Below, piece by piece: positions 7,060 through 11,535 of a DNA stretch of 11,535 bases. The notes under the pieces were generated by a model. That model did not search any database, was not told the origin of the DNA, and saw only the letters and a list, made by a program, of their open reading frames with translations. Where the stretch lies: the NCBI GenBank assembly GCA_030038885.1, contig JASHQY010000148.1, forward strand, positions 1-11,535. Direction: 5' to 3'. The DNA comes from Thermoplasmata archaeon (lineage in GTDB: Archaea > Thermoplasmatota > Thermoplasmata > Lutacidiplasmatales > UBA184). The position numbers and the translations under genes were made by a program. The stretch's first letter is position 1, and each line of letters starts with the position of its first letter.

Positions 7060-8153
7060 GCCGCGGATCCGTCCCGGCCTGGCCGGAGGAGCGCGCCGCG
7101 CGTGTACTCGCCCGTGAATCCCATCGCCCGGAGCGTGTCCGTGAACGCGGCGAGCGCGGTCGGGTTCCGCCACTGGCGCTGGGCCTCGATCACGAAGACG
7201 TCGATCGGCTCCCCGACCGCGACATCCGCGTTCGTGACCGGCTGCCCGTCGGGGCGCAGGTAGCAGATCCGGTCCGGCGCGACCGCCATCAGCCGTCCGT
7301 CCCGCCAGCCGATCATGTTCTCGTTCATCGATCGCACGGCCGCGAGCGACCCCGCGTCCGCTCCGGTGCCCTTCACCTTCAGGTGGCCGAAGGTGTAGCT
7401 CCCGTCCGTCTCGGTCTGGAAGCCGACGACCTTGCCGCGGATGAGCGGCCGCCCTCCGGTGACCTCCAGCACGGTCTCGAGCGGGTCGTCGCGCCGGCGT
7501 CGGGCCTCGCGCACCGCCGCGCCGACGCGCCGGGCCAGCGAGATCGTGCCGGGCACCGCGGTCCGGCGAACCGCCTCCCCGGTCATCGGGAACGCGGCGA
7601 GGCCGGCGAGCCAGCCGAAGTGCTCGAGCGCGTTCAGCGCGACGCGCTCCTCGAGCGCGAAGTCGCTGGTCGAGACCGTGATCGCCCGGCCGGGCGCTGT
7701 CGCGAGCGCGAACGGGGAGAACGAGACCCCGCCCAGATGGAACAGCGTGTGGCCGAGGCGCGGGATCGCCCGCCCGGCCCCGTCCGCGTCCAGGACGGCG
7801 ATGCGCCGCCCGATCGAGGCGGTCATGCACGCGAGGTGGTTGTACCCGCTGGTCTCCACCGGCACGACGAAGTTGACCGGACCGGGGAGGACCTCCTCGA
7901 GGGCCCCGACCGCGTTGCGGGCCTGCGTCGTGAAGGGGCGGCGCAGCATGACCTCGGGCGAGCCCATCGCGGCCGCCGAGACCACGCGGGCCCGGGCGGG
8001 CACGTCCTCGAGGCGGACGAGGCGGATCTGCCGGCGCTCGAGGATGCTCTCGGCGATCGCCTTCGCGGGGGCGTACGACCCTCCGCCGCCCGTCCCGAGG
8101 ATCGTCCCGCCGACCGCGACGTCGAGGAAATCCTCCCCCCGAAGCTCGACCAC
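7056..8153 (-). CDS. DUF917 family protein, diverged paralogue (hydantoinase-associated)
   Basis: Second DUF917 protein of the cassette, 365 residues, the family's usual size, no signal peptide, probably cytoplasmic. It has the N-terminal glycine motif LGTGGGGS (19-26), LDADGAGRAIP (121-131), the segment FPMTGEAVRR then PGTISLARRVG (188-211), GTGAD (262-266) and MNENMIGW (276-283). All align by eye with the other copy at 9725-10810. At two places it departs from that copy: ETSGYNH (100-106) replaces EAGGLNS, and PDRICYLRPDGQPV (293-306) replaces PDLISMLDAETGTPI. DUF917 proteins include enzymes described as S-methyl thiohydantoin desulfurases and often neighbour hydantoinase/oxoprolinase genes (recalled family knowledge). 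Its reaction here is unknown. The start is GTG 8153, with GGAG 9 bases upstream; it follows HyuA by 15 bases. Confidence 0.85.
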   Translation of the reverse strand: MVELRGEDFLDVAVGGTILGTGGGGSYAPAKAIAESILERRQIRLVRLEDVPARARVVSAAAMGSPEVMLRRPFTTQARNAVGALEEVLPGPVNFVVPVETSGYNHLACMTASIGRRIAVLDADGAGRAIPRLGHTLFHLGGVSFSPFALATAPGRAITVSTSDFALEERVALNALEHFGWLAGLAAFPMTGEAVRRTAVPGTISLARRVGAAVREARRRRDDPLETVLEVTGGRPLIRGKVVGFQTETDGSYTFGHLKVKGTGADAGSLAAVRSMNENMIGWRDGRLMAVAPDRICYLRPDGQPVTNADVAVGEPIDVFVIEAQRQWRNPTALAAFTDTLRAMGFTGEYTRGALLRPGRDGSAA

Positions 8154-8168
8154 GGGACCCCGCTCCGC

Positions 8169-9728
8169 CTAGGCGGCTAGCGCGCCACAGGCTTTGACCC
8201 TGACCCTGACCGAATTCCCGGGCAGGTAGGAGAGCGGGATCTCCTCCAGCTGGGCCACGCGGGTCCCGGCCCGACGCGCTCCAGCGGCCACCGCGCGCGC
8301 GATCGCGGCGGCCCGGAGGCGGTCGAGCGTCGCGGCCCGGCCCGCCCCCTCGTACGAGACGATCGTGTCGACCTCGGCGCCGACCTCCGCGATCGCGACC
8401 CCGATCGCGTTCGCGACGTCGAAGTGCTCGGGCCGGACGACCGGCAGCGACGCGAGGCGTCCGGCCCCGACCAGCACGCTCCCGCCGCCGACGAGGACCA
8501 CCGGCAGCTCCTGGGAGGAGATGCGCACGGTCTCGATCCCCTCCTCGAGCATCTCCCGGACGCGGCGGTCGACCGCGCGGGCGAGCGGCCGGGGGAGGTC
8601 CCTCAGGCGCCGCCGGTCGCCGAAATCGCAGCGTCCGAGCGCCACCGCCACGTCGGTTGTCGTCAGGGTCGGTCCTCCGGCGGCCCGCGCCTCCTGCGGC
8701 AGCCGGTAGCCCACGCTGTCCGGGCCGACGGTCAGGCCCCCGTCGGTGCGGACCCGGCTCCCGCCGCCCAGCGCGAGGCTGAGGACGTCCGGGATGCGAA
8801 AGTTGGTCCGGACGCCACCGATCAGCGACGGACGGGCCGACTGGAGCGGGAAGCCCCCCTTCAGGAGCCCGATGTCGGTCGACGTGCCGCCGACGTCCAC
8901 CACGATCGAGTCGGCGACCCCGCCCAGGAACGAGGCTCCGCGGATGCTGTTCGTTGGGCCGGACGACACCGTGAGGATGGGGTAGCGCAGCGCCGCCGCG
9001 GCGTCCATGAGGGTCCCGTCGTTCTGCCCGAGCAGCAGCCGCGCGCGGAGGCCGAGGGCGCGCGCGGCCCGCCGGAACCCGAGGATCGCCCGCTCCGAGA
9101 CGGAGCGCAGGGCCGCGTTGAGGATCGTGGCGTTCTCCCGCTCGAGCAGCCCGATCGTCGCGATCTCGTGGCTGAGGCTGACCGAGACGCCCGCGCCGAG
9201 GTCGTGGCGCAGGACGCGGGCCGCGGCCCGCTCGTGCTCCGAATTCACCGGCGAGAAGACCGAGGTCACGGCGATCGCGCGGACCCGCCCCGCTAGGGAC
9301 GCGGCGATCCGGTGGAGCCGGCCGACGTCGAGCGGGCGGATGACGCGCCCGTGGAACTCGTGCCCGCCCGCGACGGAGAACGAGCGGAACTTCACGACGT
9401 CCCGCAGGCTCGCCGGCCAGTCGGAGAAGGGGGGCACCGCATCCGTGGAGGGGGTGCCCAGCCGGAGGACCGCGACCCGGTCGAGCCCCCGCCGTTCGAG
9501 GATCGCGTTGATGCAGTGGGTCGTTCCGAGCATGCAGTAGCGCACCGCGCGCCGATCGCCGGACCAGCCGTCGAGCAGGCGCTCGAGCGTGACCCGGATG
9601 CCGGTCGCGACGTCGGGGGTCGTGGGGGACTTGGCCTTGCGCACGAACCGCTGGAGGGGGTCGAGGATGACCCCGTCGGTGTTCGTGCCGCCCACGTCGA
9701 TGCCGATGCGGTACCCCGCGTCCTTCAT
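8169..9728 (-). CDS. hyuA: Short hydantoinase/oxoprolinase-family protein (HyuA-like, ASKHA fold)
   Basis: Predicted ATP-dependent subunit acting on cyclic amides such as hydantoins or 5-oxoproline-like rings. In 519 residues it shows the first phosphate-binding loop DVGGTNTD (11-18), GTTHCINAIL (68-77), SSGPTNSIRGA (255-265), a second loop VDVGGTSTDIG (277-287), TDVAVALGR (358-366), VLVGGGS (411-417) and ANAIGVAIAEVG (439-450). Both nucleotide-binding halves are therefore present. Typical HyuA proteins are about 680 residues; this one lacks the extra C-terminal domain, and no HyuB is seen nearby. Such short forms are known beside DUF917 genes. The open frame runs to 10148, but ATG 9728 is chosen: the conserved N-terminus begins there, the upstream part overlaps a conserved DUF917 gene, and the ATG overlaps that gene's stop in ATGA, implying coupling. 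Substrate unknown. Confidence 0.9.
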   Translation of the reverse strand: MKDAGYRIGIDVGGTNTDGVILDPLQRFVRKAKSPTTPDVATGIRVTLERLLDGWSGDRRAVRYCMLGTTHCINAILERRGLDRVAVLRLGTPSTDAVPPFSDWPASLRDVVKFRSFSVAGGHEFHGRVIRPLDVGRLHRIAASLAGRVRAIAVTSVFSPVNSEHERAAARVLRHDLGAGVSVSLSHEIATIGLLERENATILNAALRSVSERAILGFRRAARALGLRARLLLGQNDGTLMDAAAALRYPILTVSSGPTNSIRGASFLGGVADSIVVDVGGTSTDIGLLKGGFPLQSARPSLIGGVRTNFRIPDVLSLALGGGSRVRTDGGLTVGPDSVGYRLPQEARAAGGPTLTTTDVAVALGRCDFGDRRRLRDLPRPLARAVDRRVREMLEEGIETVRISSQELPVVLVGGGSVLVGAGRLASLPVVRPEHFDVANAIGVAIAEVGAEVDTIVSYEGAGRAATLDRLRAAAIARAVAAGARRAGTRVAQLEEIPLSYLPGNSVRVRVKACGALAA

Positions 9729-10810
9729 CGGCGCCCCCGGGCGAAGGGTCGATAGCGCACCGGGTAGCCGAAATACCGGGGTCCGACCAGGCTCAGCCCC
9801 TTCTCCGTCCGCCACTTCGGATCGCACGCGACGACCAGCACGGCGACCCGCTGGCCGAAGCGGAGCCCTTCGGTCGTGATCGGCGTTCCCGTCTCGGCAT
9901 CGAGCATGCTGATGAGGTCCGGAACGCTCGCCAGCACCCGGCGGCCGATCCGCGCGATCAGGTTCTCGTTCTGGAAGTCGACCAGGAGCTCGCGTCCGTG
10001 GTCGGCTCCCGTTCCGGCGAGGCGCACCGACCCCCGGGCGAAGCCCCCCTCGGTCCGCCGGTTCAGATCCGTCACTCGGCCGCGGAACGCGAGCGAGCCG
10101 CGCGTGGCGCGGCGGATCGCTTCGAGCGGGTCCGACTTGGCTGCCCACGCGGAGCGGAGCCGCTGGCCGATCCGGCGCGCGAAGCCGATCGACCCCGGGA
10201 TCAGCGCCCGCCGGGCGCTGCGGCCCGACATCGGGTAGAGCGCGATCATCGCCGAGCCGCCCATGTCGACCGTGAGCGTCCGGGCGAACCGCTCGACCCA
10301 GAGGTTGTCCACCGCGCGCGGGAGGAGGGCGACGTTCCCCTTCTCGTCGGCGAGGGTCATCGGGGTCGCCGGGATATCGTAGAGCGAAGGGGAGACCATC
10401 TGGACCTCGGGAAACGCACGTCCCATGCCGTCCGCGTCGACGAGGGGGATCCCGAGGGCCGCGGCCGTGCCGATCGGGATCGTGGAGTTCAACCCTCCCG
10501 CTTCGATGGAGAACGTCGCGTAGGCCTTCCGGCCCAGAAACTCCTCGAGCGCGCGAAACGCCCGGACCGCCTCCGAGCCGTTCGGGATCTTTTCCACGAA
10601 GACCGTCGGGGCGCCCATCATCGCGGAGGCGATCACGAGGGCCCGATCCGGGAGGCTCGCGAGCGGCACCAGCGGGACGGGTCCGTGACGTTCCAGCGCC
10701 GCCCGCGCCACGAGCTTGCCGAGGTACGGGTCGCCGCCGCCCCCCGTGCCCAGCACGGGGGCGCCCAAGGCGATGAGCTCGAGGTCGTCGACGCCCAGGC
10801 GAAGGCCCAC
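9725..10810 (-). CDS. DUF917 family protein, canonical paralogue (hydantoinase-associated)
   Basis: DUF917-type protein of 361 residues, soluble, with family landmarks LGTGGGGDPYLG (20-31), EAGGLNS (103-109), VDADGMGRAFPE (124-135), DMGGSAMIALYPMSGRS (182-198), PGSIGFARRIG (205-215), GTGAD (266-270), DFQNENL (278-284) and PDLISMLDAETGTPI (297-311). It looks like a standard member of the family described as S-methyl thiohydantoin desulfurase-like, but a specific reaction cannot be assigned from the sequence. The frame stays open to 11500, where it is only the shadow of the SDR gene. GTG 10810 is chosen because the conserved N-terminus starts there and GGAAGGAG sits 6 bases before it. It follows the SDR gene by 26 bases and overlaps the HyuA start by 4 bases. 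The two DUF917 copies flank HyuA, suggesting they work with it. Confidence 0.88.
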   Translation of the reverse strand: MGLRLGVDDLELIALGAPVLGTGGGGDPYLGKLVARAALERHGPVPLVPLASLPDRALVIASAMMGAPTVFVEKIPNGSEAVRAFRALEEFLGRKAYATFSIEAGGLNSTIPIGTAAALGIPLVDADGMGRAFPEVQMVSPSLYDIPATPMTLADEKGNVALLPRAVDNLWVERFARTLTVDMGGSAMIALYPMSGRSARRALIPGSIGFARRIGQRLRSAWAAKSDPLEAIRRATRGSLAFRGRVTDLNRRTEGGFARGSVRLAGTGADHGRELLVDFQNENLIARIGRRVLASVPDLISMLDAETGTPITTEGLRFGQRVAVLVVACDPKWRTEKGLSLVGPRYFGYPVRYRPFARGRR

Positions 10811-10816
10811 GATCCG

Positions 10817-10824
10817 CTCCTTCC
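10817..10824 (-). promoter_or_regulatory. Strong ribosome binding site for the first DUF917 gene
   Basis: The minus strand reads GGAAGGAG, then 6 bases, then GTG at 10810. This is the clearest Shine-Dalgarno site in the window. It fixes the start well inside a much longer open frame and lies in the 26-base gap after the SDR stop. Confidence 0.75.
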
Positions 10825-10836
10825 CCGGCTTCGATC

Positions 10837-11535
10837 TCAGAAGTGCGGCACCGGGCACGCGGCGGTGATGCCCCCGTCCACCGAGAACACGGCGCCCGTG
10901 ACGTACGAGGAAAGGTCGCTCGCGAGGAACGCGATCATCTCCGCGACCTCCTCCGCCTGCCCGAGCCGCCGAAGAGGGTGCGCATCCGCGAGGGCTTTGT
11001 GGACCGCGTCCGGGTCGGGGACCGATTTGAACAGACCGTCCAGCATCCGGGTCCCGAGGGTCGAGGTCGGGGCCACCGCGTTCACACGAACGTTCCGGTC
11101 CCCGTACTCGAGCGCCATCGCCCGGGTCAGTTGGATCAATCCGCCCTTGGACGCGCAGTACGCCCCCAGGTTCGCGAAGCCGACCAGTCCGGCATCCGAC
11201 GCCGTGTTGACGATCACGCCCCCCGAGTTCGAAAGGAAGACCGGAAGGACGTGTTTCGACATCAGGAAGGCGCTCTTCAGGTTGGTCGAGAGGACGCGAT
11301 CCCACTGCTCCTCGGTCGTCTCGGTGATCTTGGCGACGAGCGCGACCCCGACGTTGTTGACGAGGATGTCGATCCGGTGGTACCGGTCGAGGGCGGCTCG
11401 CACCACTGCGCGGACCTCGGCCTCGCTGGTGAGGTTGGCCCGAACGAACAGCGGTTGGGTATGCTCGGCGGTCAGGAGCCGGGCGGTCTCGGCGCCCCAC
11501 GTCTCGTCGATATCGACCGCGACGACGTTCGCGCC
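10837..11535 (-). CDS. Short-chain dehydrogenase/reductase, classical type (N-terminus outside window)
   Basis: NAD(P)-dependent oxidoreductase of the classical SDR (FabG-like) family, cut by the right edge. The frame runs open to base 11535, giving 232 visible residues; about 30-35 N-terminal residues, including the TGxxxGxG nucleotide-binding motif, are missing. Visible features are the second strand GANVVAVDID with an acidic residue at its end (suggesting preference for NAD over NADP), DILVNNVG (NNAG variant, visible residues 56-63), and the catalytic set N85, S113, Y126 and K130 (YCASK). VNAVAP and the C-terminal SYVTGAVFSVDGG close the fold. The GTG at 11406 is too far inside the fold to be the start. 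It heads the visible part of the minus-strand unit feeding the DUF917 and HyuA genes, so it probably oxidises or reduces an intermediate of the same pathway. Substrate unknown. Confidence 0.93.
   Translation of the reverse strand, partial: GANVVAVDIDETWGAETARLLTAEHTQPLFVRANLTSEAEVRAVVRAALDRYHRIDILVNNVGVALVAKITETTEEQWDRVLSTNLKSAFLMSKHVLPVFLSNSGGVIVNTASDAGLVGFANLGAYCASKGGLIQLTRAMALEYGDRNVRVNAVAPTSTLGTRMLDGLFKSVPDPDAVHKALADAHPLRRLGQAEEVAEMIAFLASDLSSYVTGAVFSVDGGITAACPVPHF

Noticed and set aside
5314..7830. An 838-residue open frame on the minus strand opposite the ATPases
   Set aside because: Arg/His/Asp-rich, no motifs, antisense to dppD and dppF, whose Walker and signature motifs are intact.
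8165..8176. A perfect 12-base palindrome CCGCCTAGGCGG at the HyuA stop codon
   Set aside because: Short, GC-rich and partly coding for Ala-Ala-stop; too little to call a site or terminator.
4998..8180. A 1060-residue open frame on the plus strand spanning the two ATPase genes and the convergent DUF917 gene
   Set aside because: Its translation is Arg/Pro/Ala-rich without recognisable motifs and covers three genes with intact family motifs. Long shadow frames are expected in DNA this GC-rich.
9729..10148. A 140-residue N-terminal extension of the HyuA gene
   Set aside because: It lies inside the conserved end of the DUF917 gene in another frame; HyuA family similarity begins at ATG 9728.
10811..11500. 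A 230-residue N-terminal extension of the DUF917 gene
   Set aside because: It is the out-of-frame shadow of the SDR gene; the strong GGAAGGAG site and the conserved N-terminus support GTG 10810.
1..11535. CRISPR arrays, tRNA or rRNA genes, insertion sequences, long direct repeats
   Set aside because: None was seen when reading both strands; nearly all of the window is accounted for by conserved coding genes.

Overview
The window is a GC-rich stretch that looks archaeal, most plausibly a high-GC Thermoplasmata-like organism. Three things point that way. The extracellular solute-binding protein carries a signal peptide and a C-terminal membrane anchor instead of a lipobox. Two divergent transcription units begin almost at the start codon, with TATA-like boxes about 27-30 bases upstream, which is the archaeal leaderless layout. 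Genes inside the units instead use GGAG-type ribosome sites or overlapping ATGA junctions. The lineage is inference; no rRNA or other marker gene is present.

Layout: (1) 1-1048, a plus-strand M14-type zinc hydrolase of the succinylglutamate desuccinylase/aspartoacylase group, whose frame is open to the left edge. (2) 1123-3923, a minus-strand unit encoding a family-5 (peptide/nickel-type) solute-binding protein followed by a DppB-type permease. (3) 3924-4105, a 182-base divergent promoter region with two TATA-like elements and a candidate operator. (4) 4106-7059, a tightly packed plus-strand unit encoding a DppC-type permease and two ATPases (DppD- and DppF-type). Units 2 and 4 together give a complete five-component importer divided between two divergent transcripts. 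(5) 7056-11535, a minus-strand unit transcribed in the order SDR dehydrogenase (N-terminus beyond the right edge), DUF917 protein, short hydantoinase/oxoprolinase-family ASKHA protein, second and more diverged DUF917 protein. It converges on the transporter unit with a 4-base stop-codon overlap.

Proposed working of the locus (inference): the importer brings in a peptide-like or cyclic amide/ureide compound, and the DUF917-HyuA-DUF917 set with the dehydrogenase processes it in the cytoplasm, possibly by ring opening or desulfurisation of a hydantoin-like ring. The flanking M14 hydrolase could remove an acyl group. The hydantoinase B subunit normally partnered with HyuA is not visible in the window. 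The unusual part of the locus is this B-less hydantoinase cassette bracketed by two unequal DUF917 paralogues. No RNA genes, CRISPR arrays, insertion sequences or long repeats were seen, and no gap between genes exceeds 300 bases.
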